A stretch of 64,000 bases of DNA from Rheinheimera nanhaiensis E407-8 (GCF_000296695.1 NZ_BAFK01000001.1:124001-188000), one strand, 5' to 3'. Positions 51,533 through 61,479 are shown, counted from the stretch's first letter. The notes: generated by a model from the letters alone, not told the origin. Translations and numbers: made by a program.

Positions 51533-53761
51533 TTGTTCGTATTGGCGAATCGATTTATAGTTAAGCCAATCTCCGTTAAAGCAGAAGCGATTTTGATAAA
51601 TTTTTTCAGGCAGTTAACCCTTCCCTGGTTAGTATCGCTACTGGCGATAGCACTGTTTACCGGCCTGTGGTATCAATACGAGGCCAAAACGCAGCAGCAG
51701 CTTCAACTGACACGTTTTGCCGCTACCCTGCAGTTGAGTATCAGGCCTTTGCTAACCACCAGCGATCCGCAGTGGTTAAAAGCCCAGTTAACCCATATTG
51801 GCCATAACAGTGGCCTAAAGCTTACCGCCATAGCGGTGTTTGACCGGCGACATCAACTGCTGATCAGCACAGGGCCGACTGATATGGTGCGGCCGTTAAG
51901 CGCGGATGAAAATATAGACCGCTTTCAACTCGTCACCGTTGGTCATTACCTGATCGCGTTTCAACCGGTTGCTGAGCCCGGTGCTGCTAATCACAATACG
52001 CGTAAACCGACAGCAGAGCAGCACTATTTGATGCTGGTGGTCGAGCAGGCGCCGCTGTCGGTTGCCTGGCTGATGCCAGTGTTAATGGTGGCACTGATAG
52101 GTGGCGGCGTCTTGTTGTTATTCCGCCGCACAGTGGCGCAGCACCAGCAACGTTTGCAAATCGATGTTAGCTTATTAACGCATAAACTGAATCAGCTGCG
52201 ACATGGCCAGCTTAATGTAAAAGTAGAAGACCAGCTGGTTAGTGAATTAACGCCATTACAGCAGGGGCTGAATGCGTTAGCGTCTGCGCAGGCCACGACG
52301 CAGCAGCAGTTGCAGATGCAGCTTCAGCAGCAACAACAACAGCTGGAAGCCTTGCAGCAGGCACAGGCGCAGGCAAAAGCACAAACTGCGCTGATGCAGC
52401 AACGTAACAGCCAGCAACAACAGCAACTGCAAATAGCCGGGCAAAATATGCAGCAGCTGCTGGAGCAGCACCTGCCCGGTGATGAACTGGCCTGGCAGCT
52501 TAATGCGCAATTATTTCTGTTACAACATACCAGCGGCCACACCACGGCAGAGAGCATAAATTTAGCGCAATTTTTGGCCGCACTGTTACCGCAGTTGCAA
52601 GCGCCGCTGGCCAGCCGTAATGTCAGCCTGCAGCTATTTGAAGCCGCCGATAACTGCCGGTTTAACACTGTGCTCTGCCAGCAAACCCTGGCTATTGTGC
52701 TGCAGGCCATGCTGCGGTTGGGCTGTCGTAGTAGTGACGTGAGCGAAATCAGCTTATACCTGCAGCTTAAGGCCGAGCAGCGGCAGCTGCAACTGACATT
52801 AATTTGTGACGGTGATGGCCTAAGCAGTGCGGTGCGGCAAAAGCTTATGCAAGACGCGGCAACCGCGCAGCCGTGGCAGGATGCCGATATCGCCATTGTT
52901 GCCAGCGCCAGGCAAAGTTTGGCAGCGCAGCTAAGTGTGCAGTCGCTTGATGGCCTGGGCTGTACCTTGCAGTTAACCCTGGCCCTGACTGAGCTTTCCC
53001 CTGCAGATACTGCAGTGCTGCAGCATATGCTGCTGTTTGACAACCAGCCGGCAAGGTTAAAAGAGCGCGCGGCCAGTCTCAGTGCTGTAACAGGTTATCT
53101 GGCCAGCTGTAACGATCTGGCTGAGCTTGAGCGCAAAGTGGCACTACATCTGTACGATGCGGCCATTATCTTTTTACCGGCAGAAGAACCGGCGCCGGCC
53201 GAGCTACAGCGCTGGCAGGCACTAATACAAGCGTTAAGCAGCTGCCAGCGGATACTCTGTTATGCCAGCGCTAACACCGGCCGACGTTGGCAGCAACTAC
53301 TGCAATTACCGGTAAGCGCCGCCCCGTTTTGTCTGCAGCAGTTAATGCATACTGCGCTGCCTGGTGCGGCACTGCCAAAATTGCTGGTGGTAGATGATAA
53401 TACGACTAATCTGGCGTTTGTCCGGGTGTTGTTACAACAGCAGGCGCTGCAGCTTCAGACCGCCAGTACCGGCGCCGAGGCGCTTCAGCTTTGCGCGCAG
53501 CAGCGGTTTGACTTGATTTTGCTGGATATTCAGTTGCCCGATATCGCCGGTACTGAGGTGGCGCGTCAGTTAAGGCAGCTGGCGGAGTATCAGCATACAC
53601 CAATACTGGCATTCACCGCTCATGCGCTTGATGAGGAGATTGAGCAATTTTTGCAGGCCGGCATGAACGACGTCATCATCAAGCCGCTGGGCGCTGACAA
53701 CCTGCAGCAGATTATGCGCTGGTGCCAGTCAGCCCGCAAAACGGATAGTCGTGCGCAGTAG
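51533..53761 (+). CDS. Degenerate hybrid sensor kinase with intact receiver
   Basis: Up to 742 residues. Two membrane segments (about 29-46 and 182-200) flank a periplasmic domain. A HAMP-like stretch and a Gln-rich coiled coil (about 210-310) follow, where the HisKA domain would be, without any H-box. The ATPase-like part (330-490) lacks the Asn box (it reads TLAIVLQAMLRLG) and has only a broken G1 (DGDGLSSAVR). A second region (505-615) resembles a pseudo-receiver. The final receiver is complete: VVDDN, Asp665 in LILLDIQLPD, and Lys in IIKPLG. Overall layout is BarA-like. Start is TTG at 51533 or TTG at 51593; no ATG is available. The last 33 bases overlap the convergent TIGR03899 gene. Confidence 0.82.
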   Translation: MFVLANRFIVKPISVKAEAILINFFRQLTLPWLVSLLAIALFTGLWYQYEAKTQQQLQLTRFAATLQLSIRPLLTTSDPQWLKAQLTHIGHNSGLKLTAIAVFDRRHQLLISTGPTDMVRPLSADENIDRFQLVTVGHYLIAFQPVAEPGAANHNTRKPTAEQHYLMLVVEQAPLSVAWLMPVLMVALIGGGVLLLFRRTVAQHQQRLQIDVSLLTHKLNQLRHGQLNVKVEDQLVSELTPLQQGLNALASAQATTQQQLQMQLQQQQQQLEALQQAQAQAKAQTALMQQRNSQQQQQLQIAGQNMQQLLEQHLPGDELAWQLNAQLFLLQHTSGHTTAESINLAQFLAALLPQLQAPLASRNVSLQLFEAADNCRFNTVLCQQTLAIVLQAMLRLGCRSSDVSEISLYLQLKAEQRQLQLTLICDGDGLSSAVRQKLMQDAATAQPWQDADIAIVASARQSLAAQLSVQSLDGLGCTLQLTLALTELSPADTAVLQHMLLFDNQPARLKERAASLSAVTGYLASCNDLAELERKVALHLYDAAIIFLPAEEPAPAELQRWQALIQALSSCQRILCYASANTGRRWQQLLQLPVSAAPFCLQQLMHTALPGAALPKLLVVDDNTTNLAFVRVLLQQQALQLQTASTGAEALQLCAQQRFDLILLDIQLPDIAGTEVARQLRQLAEYQHTPILAFTAHALDEEIEQFLQAGMNDVIIKPLGADNLQQIMRWCQSARKTDSRAQ

Positions 53762-54619
53762 CGTTTTAAGCGCCTCCAGATACGCCTGATGCGGCTCCCG
53801 CGTTACCAACGGCAACAGCTCAGCACCGCTGGCGGTGTATTTGTAGTACTGCAACACCACATTTTTACTGCTAACGGTGCCGGTTAAGCTGGCCTGCTGA
53901 TATTGCCAGTGAAGCTGTTGGCCATAGGCCAGCTCACCGCTTTCAATTTCAGAGCTGTGCAGCAGGCCAATATCGACCAGGCTGAGTATTTGCGGATAAG
54001 ACAAGCCAAACTGGTTCAGGTTTAACAGCGCTCTGCTGCGCCCGGTCAAAAAGTGCCACAATGACGGCCGGCGAATATAACCAAAGTAAATACGCGGCGT
54101 CGGATCCTGACGGGTGCGGCAGCTGAGCGCTGCCGCTTGTTGCAGTGCCAGTGCTTCTTTCATACTCATCCGCTTTAGCGTATGCAGGGTTTTTAAGGCA
54201 AACTTACCGGGGCTGGCGATTTCACCGGCCAGAATTTTGGCCCACAGCTGCTGCATACTGGCGTTGGAAATATCCAGCGTTAACTCGCAAAATTGGGTAA
54301 ACCAATCAGGGTCTACTTCCTGGCCCGACACTGTATCCGGGCAGTACTCCAGTGCCTGGGCGATTACCCGTTCTAAATTGTGCTGCTGGCGCTCACGTTG
54401 CATCTGAAGCCGCCGCTGCGCCCGTTCGGCCAGGCTTAAATGGCTGCTTTGTGCCCCTGAGCGGGCCGCCAGCTGCTGGTGTTTGTCGTTAAACTGGCCA
54501 TGTCCGGCCGGCTCTGGCGCGGTATCTGGCTCTGTTGGCGACACGACACTATTACCCAGCTGCATTTTGGCTAATTGCCGCAGGCGTTGTTGGCCGCTAA
54601 CACTGTTAATCTTCACCAT
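53729..54619 (-). CDS. TIGR03899 family protein
   Basis: 296 residues from the ATG at 54619 (MVKINSVSGQQRLRQLAKMQ). A charged helical region (LAERAQRRLQMQRERQQHNLERVIAQAL) precedes DWFTQFCELTLDISNASMQQLWAKILAGEIASPGKFALKTLHTLKRMS, then FGLSYPQILSLVDIGLLHSSEIESG. This matches TIGR03899, whose middle resembles DUF2806 proteins; activity unknown. The frame is open for 42 more codons, but those lie in the promoter region of the divergent EAL gene. Its 3' end overlaps the hybrid kinase by 33 bases. Confidence 0.82.
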   Translation of the reverse strand: MVKINSVSGQQRLRQLAKMQLGNSVVSPTEPDTAPEPAGHGQFNDKHQQLAARSGAQSSHLSLAERAQRRLQMQRERQQHNLERVIAQALEYCPDTVSGQEVDPDWFTQFCELTLDISNASMQQLWAKILAGEIASPGKFALKTLHTLKRMSMKEALALQQAAALSCRTRQDPTPRIYFGYIRRPSLWHFLTGRSRALLNLNQFGLSYPQILSLVDIGLLHSSEIESGELAYGQQLHWQYQQASLTGTVSSKNVVLQYYKYTASGAELLPLVTREPHQAYLEALKTLLRTTIRFAG

Positions 54620-54781
54620 AACGTTGATTATCCTGAAACTCGTGGCATGGCTATCTTGGCACTGTGGATATTTTGCAGCAAGTTTCGCTAACTGCTTTGC
54701 ACAAAATAAAATCTGGTATAACTTACTCTTATTAAGTTTAAGCATGTATATTTAAACGGAATCATTCAATAAGGCTTAATA

Positions 54782-57001
54782 ATGGTGTCAAAAGAAACAG
54801 ATGAGGATTTTCTGTTTTTAGCAGAAGACGAACCCGTAGCAGCTGGTCAGCAACAGACACTGGGTGAATGGCACCTGTTAATTGTTGATGACGATGAAGA
54901 GATCCACACTGTTACCAAGCTGGCACTGAGTGATTTAACGGTACTCGGACGTAAACTGCTGTTTCATCATGCCTATTCTGGCAAAGCCGCCGTTGAATTT
55001 TTGCGCCAGCATCCTAACACCGCGTTGGTGCTACTGGATGTGGTGATGGAGTCCGATGATGCCGGCCTTAAAGTAGTGCAGCAGATCCGTGAAGAATTGA
55101 GCATGGATGAGATCCGCATTGTACTGCGCACCGGGCAGCCAGGTTATGCGCCTGAAGAGAGTGTGATCAAAGAATATGATATTAATGACTACAAAACCAA
55201 AACCGAATTAACCCGCAGTAAACTGGTCACCTCTATCATAGCGTCACTGCGCTCATATCAGCAGATCCGCACCATTAACCAAAGCCGGCGCGGTCTGGAA
55301 AAAATTATTAATGCCGGCGCTAATCTGCTGGAGCAGCATTCGCTGCATGAGTTCTCTGAGGGCGTCGTCACGCAAATTTCTTCGTTAATTGGCTTGCATG
55401 CTGAAGGCGTGCTTTGCGCCCAAATTGAAGATGACGGCAGTGCCAGTGAGACCATTTATGTATTAGGTGCCGCCGGCCACTATGCGCCTTTTATCAAATG
55501 TCAGCTGGAACGGCTGGATAACCCGCGTATTGTCAGCCAGATCACCAAGTGTCTGGCGACCCGCCAGCATATCTTTACCGATATGGATACCGTACTGTAT
55601 CTGGGTAATGATAAGCATAGCGCAGCGGTTTACATTGAAACTAACCGGCCAATTGAAGAGCTCGATCGTCAGCTGATCCAGGTGTTTTTAAGCAATATCT
55701 CAATTGGTTATGAAAACGTGACGCTGTTTCAGCAGTTAAAACATGCGGCCTATATCGATCCGCTGACCAAAACGCCCAACCGCAATGAGTTTATTCAGAT
55801 TTTGCAGGATACCAAGCGCTACGAAGCCGCCAACAATGTTGCAGTGCTTATCGATATTGATCATTTTTCTGACGTAAACGATGGCTTAGGCCAGGATGTT
55901 GGCAATGAGTTACTGATTGCAGTGACACTGAGGCTTATCGAACATTTTGGCGCTTTTGCCCAGCTAGGCCGCATTGGCGCCGATGTGTTTGGCTTGGTCG
56001 GGCCCGAGCAGGAGCTTAGCCCCGAGCGCTTGCAAGCGGTATTTGAGGCGCCGTTTCAGGCCTCTGAGCATGCGCTGCAGGTAAATGCCACCTTTGGTCT
56101 GTGCCGGCTAACCGACACAGCCGAGCAAGGCCTGACCATTTTAAAACATGTCTATATAGCGCTGAATAAAGCGAAAAAGCAGCTTGGACAAAATTATCAG
56201 TATTATCAGGAGGATATGGAAGAGCAAATGGCCGAACGGCTGGCGCTGTTGCGGATGTTGCGACAGGATTTTGCCCATGACCGGCTGCAGCTGTGGTACC
56301 AGCCTCAGGTGTCGTTAAACACTGAGCGGGTGGTGGGCATGGAAGCGCTGCTGCGCTGGCCGCAAACGAATGGCCAGTTTGTCTCGCCGGCCGTATTTAT
56401 TCCATTGGCTGAATATTCCGGCCTGATCGTCGATATTGGTAGCTGGGTGCTGGAACAGGCATGTTTACAAATAAAACAGCTACAGAAACAAGGCTTTGCC
56501 CAGCTGCGCATCGCAGTGAATGTGTCTATGCCGCAATTTAGGAATCATGGCTTTGTGCAGTCGGTCATTGAGTGCGTGCAGCGACACCAGATTGACCCGC
56601 AATTGCTGGAGCTTGAGATCACCGAGTCTGTGGTGATGGACGAACCTAAAATAGTGATAGAAGCGCTGCAGAAGCTGAAAAACTTTGGTATCAAAGTGGC
56701 GATTGATGACTTTGGTATTGGTTTTTCTTCGCTCAGTTATCTGCAACAACTGCCGCTGGATCGGATCAAAGTAGACCGCGCCTTTATCCGTGACCTGGAT
56801 AAAGTAGAAGGTGAGGTGATCGCCGAGACCATTATCAGTCTGGGTAAAAGATTAAACTTATCTACCATTGCCGAGGGCGTGGAAACCGCTGCCCAGGAAC
56901 AGGCGGTAAAAGCCATGGGCTGTGATGAGGTGCAAGGCTTTATGTATGCCAAACCGATGCCAGCTGCCGAGTTGCTGCTGTTTTTACAACAACAAAAATA
57001 A
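54782..57001 (+). CDS. Response regulator with DUF3369, degenerate GGDEF and active-type EAL
   Basis: 739 residues. Receiver: VDDDEE (35-40), Asp86 in LLDVV, and RTGQPGYAPEESVIKEYDINDYKTKTE. DUF3369 spans about 165-315. The GGDEF domain (320-480) has GADVF at 399-403 instead of GG(D/E)EF, so it is unlikely to make cyclic-di-GMP. The EAL domain (490-735) keeps EAL (521-523), Asn580 in NVSMPQF, Glu612, DDFG (642-645), KVD and AEGVE (697-701), so it should hydrolyse cyclic-di-GMP. AAGG precedes the ATG. The first 315 residues are paralogous to the HD-GYP regulator at 1795-3321. A terminator follows. Confidence 0.93.
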   Translation: MVSKETDEDFLFLAEDEPVAAGQQQTLGEWHLLIVDDDEEIHTVTKLALSDLTVLGRKLLFHHAYSGKAAVEFLRQHPNTALVLLDVVMESDDAGLKVVQQIREELSMDEIRIVLRTGQPGYAPEESVIKEYDINDYKTKTELTRSKLVTSIIASLRSYQQIRTINQSRRGLEKIINAGANLLEQHSLHEFSEGVVTQISSLIGLHAEGVLCAQIEDDGSASETIYVLGAAGHYAPFIKCQLERLDNPRIVSQITKCLATRQHIFTDMDTVLYLGNDKHSAAVYIETNRPIEELDRQLIQVFLSNISIGYENVTLFQQLKHAAYIDPLTKTPNRNEFIQILQDTKRYEAANNVAVLIDIDHFSDVNDGLGQDVGNELLIAVTLRLIEHFGAFAQLGRIGADVFGLVGPEQELSPERLQAVFEAPFQASEHALQVNATFGLCRLTDTAEQGLTILKHVYIALNKAKKQLGQNYQYYQEDMEEQMAERLALLRMLRQDFAHDRLQLWYQPQVSLNTERVVGMEALLRWPQTNGQFVSPAVFIPLAEYSGLIVDIGSWVLEQACLQIKQLQKQGFAQLRIAVNVSMPQFRNHGFVQSVIECVQRHQIDPQLLELEITESVVMDEPKIVIEALQKLKNFGIKVAIDDFGIGFSSLSYLQQLPLDRIKVDRAFIRDLDKVEGEVIAETIISLGKRLNLSTIAEGVETAAQEQAVKAMGCDEVQGFMYAKPMPAAELLLFLQQQK

Positions 57002-57023
57002 TCTGCTAAGTAAGTAAACAGCC

Positions 57024-57050
57024 TCAGGCCCGCATAGCGGGCCTGATGTT
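57024..57050. terminator. Bidirectional terminator between the EAL regulator and yibQ
   Basis: TCAGGCCCGC (57024-57033), ATA, GCGGGCCTGA (57037-57046), then TGTTTATT on the right; a 10-bp GC-rich stem between convergent genes. The reverse-strand tail is less U-rich. Confidence 0.8.
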
Positions 57051-57823
57051 TATTGCGGGGCAGATACTGCCGGTGCGGTAAAGCCGGCGGCCACAACGTC
57101 ATGATGCTGTGGCAGTAACTGCGAAATACTCACCAGCTTTATTCCTTGCTGCTGCAGCGTTGGCAGATGTTTGCGTAAAAACTGATGCGTTTGCGGGTAA
57201 GGATGCGCAATAGCGATAGCACTTTGCCGCTTTCGGGCAATATTAATTAAGATCGCCAACTGCTTCAGCATGGCAGCTTCGTTTTGTTCGTTATCTAAAA
57301 ACACCTGCCGGCTTAAGTTGGTAACGCTAAATTGTTTGGCGTATTTACTGGCCTGGCTGCGGGAGGTGGTCAGGCTGTCAACAAAAAACAAATGTCGTTT
57401 GCTTAAGTATTCCATGGTCCAGGCCATGGCATCGGCCTGCTCGGTATAATAACTGCCCATGTGGTTGTTAATGCCGATGGCATAGGGAATGTCTGCCAGC
57501 GCCGCCTGCAGGGTTTGTTGTACCTGATGTTTATCCATCCCTACGGTTAAAGCGCCGGGGCCCAGTGCCATGCCGTTTGACGCCTGCATTGGCATATGCA
57601 GCATTACGTCTTTGTTGTGCTGAAAAGCATAACGGGCCGCGCGCTGACCATAAGGGGTGTGGGGTAACACCGCAAAGGTTAGCGGGTAGGGCAGGTCAAT
57701 TAAAGCTAAGTCGGTTTTTTGATAGCCTATGTCGTCGATAATAATTGCAACACGTGGTGTCTCGGCGGCATAAGCGCCGGCCAGAGTGAACAGCCCTATG
57801 ATAAAAAACAGTAGTGGTCGCAC
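57050..57823 (-). CDS. yibQ: Divergent polysaccharide deacetylase family protein YibQ
   Basis: 257 residues with a signal peptide (cleavage near AYA-AE, about residue 20). The NodB-like fold has VAIIIDDIGYQKTDLALIDL, VMLHMPMQASNGMALGPGAL, IGINNHMGSYYTEQ, and FFVDSLTTSRSQASKYA. The IDDIG, HMP and NNHMGS motifs define this divergent group; the enzymatic substrate is unknown and it is periplasmic. It lies downstream of envC as in enterics, with a 94-base gap. Confidence 0.9.
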   Translation of the reverse strand: MRPLLFFIIGLFTLAGAYAAETPRVAIIIDDIGYQKTDLALIDLPYPLTFAVLPHTPYGQRAARYAFQHNKDVMLHMPMQASNGMALGPGALTVGMDKHQVQQTLQAALADIPYAIGINNHMGSYYTEQADAMAWTMEYLSKRHLFFVDSLTTSRSQASKYAKQFSVTNLSRQVFLDNEQNEAAMLKQLAILINIARKRQSAIAIAHPYPQTHQFLRKHLPTLQQQGIKLVSISQLLPQHHDVVAAGFTAPAVSAPQ

Positions 57824-57917
57824 GTCGTTATTATTCTCGTTTTATGTCGTTCGCCCGCTTGGATGCGGTTTATGCTGGCAAAAGTATAAACTGAAGTTTG
57901 TCACTTTTGCCATGCTT

Positions 57918-59060
57918 TTAGCGCCGGCTTTGTTGGAGCCATTGCAGCGGATTTACTGCCTCACCTTTGTCACGTATTTCAAAATACAAACCTGCGGTGG
58001 CCTGGCCACCACTCATGCCGGTTAAGGCAATGGTTTCACCGGCGCTAATGCGGGAGCCGGGTTGTTTTAGCAGGCTTTGGTTGTGGCCATACAGGCTCAT
58101 ATAGCCGGCGCCGTGGTCCAGTACGATCACCCAACCATAGCCTTTTAACCAGTCGGCATAAATGACCTGGCCATCAGCGATGGCTTTTACCGCGTCACCT
58201 TCGCGGCCCTGAATTAATATCCCGCGCGCCGGCATACCGCCCTGACGGTTTTCACCAAAGCGCTGCAGTATGGTGCCGCTAAGCGGCCAGGTCAGCTGAC
58301 CTTTTTGCCGGGTTAAACCGGCCAATTCGCGCGCTTGCTGCGCCATACGACGCAATTCCTCCAGCTTGGCCTGCAGGCTGTTTTCGTTCTGGCGCAGGTA
58401 GTCAAGCTGGCGTCCCTGCTGCTTTAAGGTGTTACTGAGTTTATCAACCGCTTGTTGTTGCTGCGTTTTGGCCTGTGCCAGTTGTTGCTGCTGTTGCTCA
58501 AACCTGGTTAGCTGCTGTGCCAGCTGTTGCTGTTTGTCGCTTAGCTCCGTAAGTACCTGTTGTAACTGGCTGATGGTGCTGTTGATCTCGGCAAGGTGTT
58601 TTAAACGGGCGCGGTTAAAATACTGATAATAACTGAGTACCCGCTCCAATTTGGCGGCGTCCTGCTGATTGAGCAGCATGCGGCTGTAATCATGCTGCCC
58701 CAGGCTGTAGGCGCTTTTTAGCTGCTCTGCCAGCAGTTGCTGCTGCTGTTGTAACTGTTGTTCGAGCGTGCTTTGCTGCGTCAGCAGTTGCTGCTCTTGC
58801 TGGCGCAGCTGGCTGATTTGCTGCTCGGTATCGCGTTTGGCGTTGGCGGCATTGGCCAGGGCGCGATCAGATTGCTGCAATGCCGCTTCTGCTTGTTCCA
58901 GCTGCTTTTGCTGCTGTTTCACTTCGCGCTCAGTCAGCTGGATTTGCTGTTGTAGCTGCGCCAGCTCCTGCTCCTGCTGCGTCTGGCTGTACGCAAGTTG
59001 TGCCAAGCACAGCAGGGCAGCGCTAAACAGCAGCAGGTAAGGCCTACAGGTAAGCGTCAT
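57918..59060 (-). CDS. envC: Murein hydrolase activator EnvC
   Basis: 380 residues. After a signal peptide (cleavage near LAYS-QT) a long Gln-rich coiled coil (about 27-250) leads to a LytM domain (250-378). The LytM zinc ligands are degenerate (ARGILIQG where HxGxD is expected, YGHNQS for HxH), so it activates amidases AmiA/B rather than cutting glycan itself. FtsEX, which controls EnvC, is in this window at 8114-9780. It is directly downstream of gpmI with no gap, the enteric order. Confidence 0.93.
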   Translation of the reverse strand: MTLTCRPYLLLFSAALLCLAQLAYSQTQQEQELAQLQQQIQLTEREVKQQQKQLEQAEAALQQSDRALANAANAKRDTEQQISQLRQQEQQLLTQQSTLEQQLQQQQQLLAEQLKSAYSLGQHDYSRMLLNQQDAAKLERVLSYYQYFNRARLKHLAEINSTISQLQQVLTELSDKQQQLAQQLTRFEQQQQQLAQAKTQQQQAVDKLSNTLKQQGRQLDYLRQNENSLQAKLEELRRMAQQARELAGLTRQKGQLTWPLSGTILQRFGENRQGGMPARGILIQGREGDAVKAIADGQVIYADWLKGYGWVIVLDHGAGYMSLYGHNQSLLKQPGSRISAGETIALTGMSGGQATAGLYFEIRDKGEAVNPLQWLQQSRR

Positions 59061-60605
59061 TTAGCGGGGTTGCATCAAAATTTTGCCTGTCATCTCTGCC
59101 GGTACCGGCAGCCCCATCAGACTTAGCATAGTGGGGGCAATGTCGCTTAAAATGCCACCTGGGGTAACACTGGCCGGCCGGCCGACATAAATAAGTGGCA
59201 CCGGACCGCTGGTGTGGGCGGTATGTGCCTGGCCTGACGCAGTGTCCAGCATCATTTCGGCATTACCATGATCGGCGGTGATTAAACACTCACCGCCCAC
59301 TTCCTGCAGCGCCTTCACTACCCGGCCAATACAGCTGTCAACGGTTTCAACGGCTTTAATCGCTGCCGACATAACGCCGGTATGGCCGACCATGTCACCG
59401 TTAGGGTAATTGCAGATAATGACATCAAAGTCACCACTGTGAATGGCCGCGACCAGCTTGTCGGTCAGCTCTGCTGAGCTCATTTCTGGCTGCAAGTCGT
59501 AGGTTGCCACTTTAGGCGAGTCGATCAAAATGCGCTGCTCGCCGTCAAACAGCTGCTCGCGGCCGCCACTGAAAAAGAAAGTGACATGGGCGTATTTTTC
59601 CGTTTCTGAAATTCTCAGTTGGGTTTTACCTTGTTTGGCCAGCCATTCACCCAGCACATTATCCAGGCTTTCTGGCGGATAAGCGCAAGGCGCGTTAATG
59701 TCGGCAGCGTATTCGGTCAGCATGACAAAACGGCTGAGCTTGGGCCAGTGCTTGCGCTTAAAGCCGGCGAAGTCAGCATCAATAAAGGCACGGCTGAACT
59801 GACGGGCCCGGTCGGCGCGGAAGTTCATAAAAATCAGCGCGTCGCCATCCTGCATCTGCACAGGGCTGCCGTTTTTAGTCAAAATGGCGGTGGCTTTAAC
59901 AAACTCGTCGTTCTCGTCACGCTGATAGGCCATATCCAGTGCTTGCAAGGCATTTGTTGCCTGATAAGCACCCTGGCCCAGCGTGAGTAAATCATAGGCT
60001 TGTTCTACCCGGTCCCAGCGCTTGTCGCGGTCCATCGCGTAGTAACGGCCCACTACTGAGGCAATTTGGCCGCTGCCGGTGCGCGCAAAATGCTGCTGAA
60101 TTTTTTCCAGTGAGGCTTTGGCGCTGCGCGGGGGCGTATCGCGACCATCTAAAAACGCATGCAGGTAAATGGGCCCGGCGCCCTGGCGCTCTGCCAGTTC
60201 AATCATCGCCAGAATATGGTCTTCATGGCTGTGTACACCACCTGGTGATAACAGACCCATAATATGTACTGCTTTGTGTTGCTGTTGTGCACTGTTTACC
60301 GCATCGACCAGCGCCGGGTTAGTAAAAAAGTCGCCGTCGGCAATTGCTTTAGTGATGCGGGTAAAGTCCTGATACACCACCCGGCCAGAGCCTAAATTAA
60401 CATGGCCTACCTCTGAGTTACCCATTTGGCCATCGGGTAAACCCACATCCAGGCCGGAGCCTGAAATTAACGTATGCGGATAATCACGCCACAGTGCATC
60501 CATTACCGGTGTCTGTGCCTGGGCAATAGCATTATTGTCAGTCTCTTCGCGGTAGCCCCAGCCATCAAGAATTAATAACACCAAAGGTTTTTTGCCACTT
60601 GTCAT
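59061..60605 (-). CDS. gpmI: 2,3-bisphosphoglycerate-independent phosphoglycerate mutase
   Basis: 514 residues, the usual length. It interconverts 3- and 2-phosphoglycerate using two Mn ions. Asp14 (LLILDGWGY) and the phosphoserine Ser64 in [15 protein letters not shown] are intact, as are [30 protein letters not shown] and the C-terminal [14 protein letters not shown] five bases before the ATG at 60605 fixes the start; in-frame residues upstream are not conserved. It diverges from yibN. Confidence 0.96.
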   Translation of the reverse strand: MTSGKKPLVLLILDGWGYREETDNNAIAQAQTPVMDALWRDYPHTLISGSGLDVGLPDGQMGNSEVGHVNLGSGRVVYQDFTRITKAIADGDFFTNPALVDAVNSAQQQHKAVHIMGLLSPGGVHSHEDHILAMIELAERQGAGPIYLHAFLDGRDTPPRSAKASLEKIQQHFARTGSGQIASVVGRYYAMDRDKRWDRVEQAYDLLTLGQGAYQATNALQALDMAYQRDENDEFVKATAILTKNGSPVQMQDGDALIFMNFRADRARQFSRAFIDADFAGFKRKHWPKLSRFVMLTEYAADINAPCAYPPESLDNVLGEWLAKQGKTQLRISETEKYAHVTFFFSGGREQLFDGEQRILIDSPKVATYDLQPEMSSAELTDKLVAAIHSGDFDVIICNYPNGDMVGHTGVMSAAIKAVETVDSCIGRVVKALQEVGGECLITADHGNAEMMLDTASGQAHTAHTSGPVPLIYVGRPASVTPGGILSDIAPTMLSLMGLPVPAEMTGKILMQPR

Positions 60606-60767
60606 GCTAGCTCCGGCTTTGTTAGCGAAAAAAAGAGTGGTTATCTTACCGAAATCTGGATAATTCTCCAGCCCCATGCGCGGGCTTATGCCGTTACAGG
60701 GCTGCTTTTAATCAGCAAACTCAGTATACTCAGCGCTGGTTTTTTTCTAAGCGTAAGCAGAGTAAAT

Positions 60768-61202
60768 ATGCAGCAGTATATTGAGTTTTTTTCCAATCAT
60801 CCGATTTTAAGCGCAGTTTGGGTTGTGCTGTTTGTGATGTTAATCGCCAGCATGATTAAATCGCGTTTCTCCGCTGTTAAACAGCTAAGCCCCACCGAGC
60901 TGACCCTGCAGGTTAACCGTGACGATGCATTGGTGGTCGATATCCGCGCCGAGGCCGATTTTGCCAAGGGCCACATTACCGGCGCCCGTCAACTGGCGCT
61001 TGGCGATATTGAAAAACAGCAACTGGCCGGGCTTGAAAAACACAAAGCGCAACCCATTATTGTGGTATGTCAGGCCGGAATGACGGCACAAAAAGCAGCT
61101 GCCAGCCTTATTAAGCAAGGCTTTAATAAGGTGTCGGTACTGCAAGGTGGCATGAGTGGCTGGACTGGCGCCAGCTTACCGGTGGTAAAAAGCAAGAGGT
61201 AA
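60768..61202 (+). CDS. yibN: Membrane-anchored rhodanese-like protein YibN
   Basis: 144 residues. One N-terminal membrane segment (about 13-29) and a rhodanese domain: LVVDIRAEADFAKGHITGARQL, then catalytic Cys in VVCQAGMTAQKAAASL. It may transfer sulfur or act in membrane protein biogenesis; the E. coli homologue is not fully defined. TATACT at 60725-60730 is a likely -10. Its stop lies three bases before grxC begins. Confidence 0.92.
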   Translation: MQQYIEFFSNHPILSAVWVVLFVMLIASMIKSRFSAVKQLSPTELTLQVNRDDALVVDIRAEADFAKGHITGARQLALGDIEKQQLAGLEKHKAQPIIVVCQAGMTAQKAAASLIKQGFNKVSVLQGGMSGWTGASLPVVKSKR

Positions 61203-61204
61203 TG

Positions 61205-61462
61205 ATGTCGCAAGTGACTATTTACACCAAAGCCTATTGTCCTTATTGTGTCCGCGCTAAGTCAGTGCTGGACAATAAAGGCGTAAGCTATACCGAACTG
61301 CGTATTGATGAGCAGCCAGAACTGCGTCCCCAGATGATTGAACGTGCCGGCGGGCGCAGCACAGTGCCACAGATTTTTATCGGTGAGCGCCATATTGGCG
61401 GTTGCGATGACATGTTAGCGCTTGATGCCAGCGGGCAACTCGATCCTTTATTACACAAATAA
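61205..61462 (+). CDS. grxC: Glutaredoxin 3
   Basis: 85 residues. A glutathione-dependent thiol reductase with active site CPYC at 12-15 ([16 protein letters not shown]), the cis-Pro in [10 protein letters not shown] and the glutathione-binding GGCDD. Of two adjacent ATGs, 61205 has the better distance from GAGG (61196-61199). Between yibN and secB as in enterics. Confidence 0.95.
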   Translation: MSQVTIYTKAYCPYCVRAKSVLDNKGVSYTELRIDEQPELRPQMIERAGGRSTVPQIFIGERHIGGCDDMLALDASGQLDPLLHK

Positions 61463-61479
61463 CTACAGTAGGAATTATC

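Noticed and set aside
52270-52460. CAG-rich stretch as a tandem DNA repeat
   Set aside because: Codons vary (CAG/CAA/CTG) and the pattern follows protein-level Gln-rich heptads, not a repeated DNA unit.
59619-59990. Open frame of 123 codons antisense to gpmI
   Set aside because: It lies wholly inside a well-conserved enzyme gene and shows no ribosome site or family motif.
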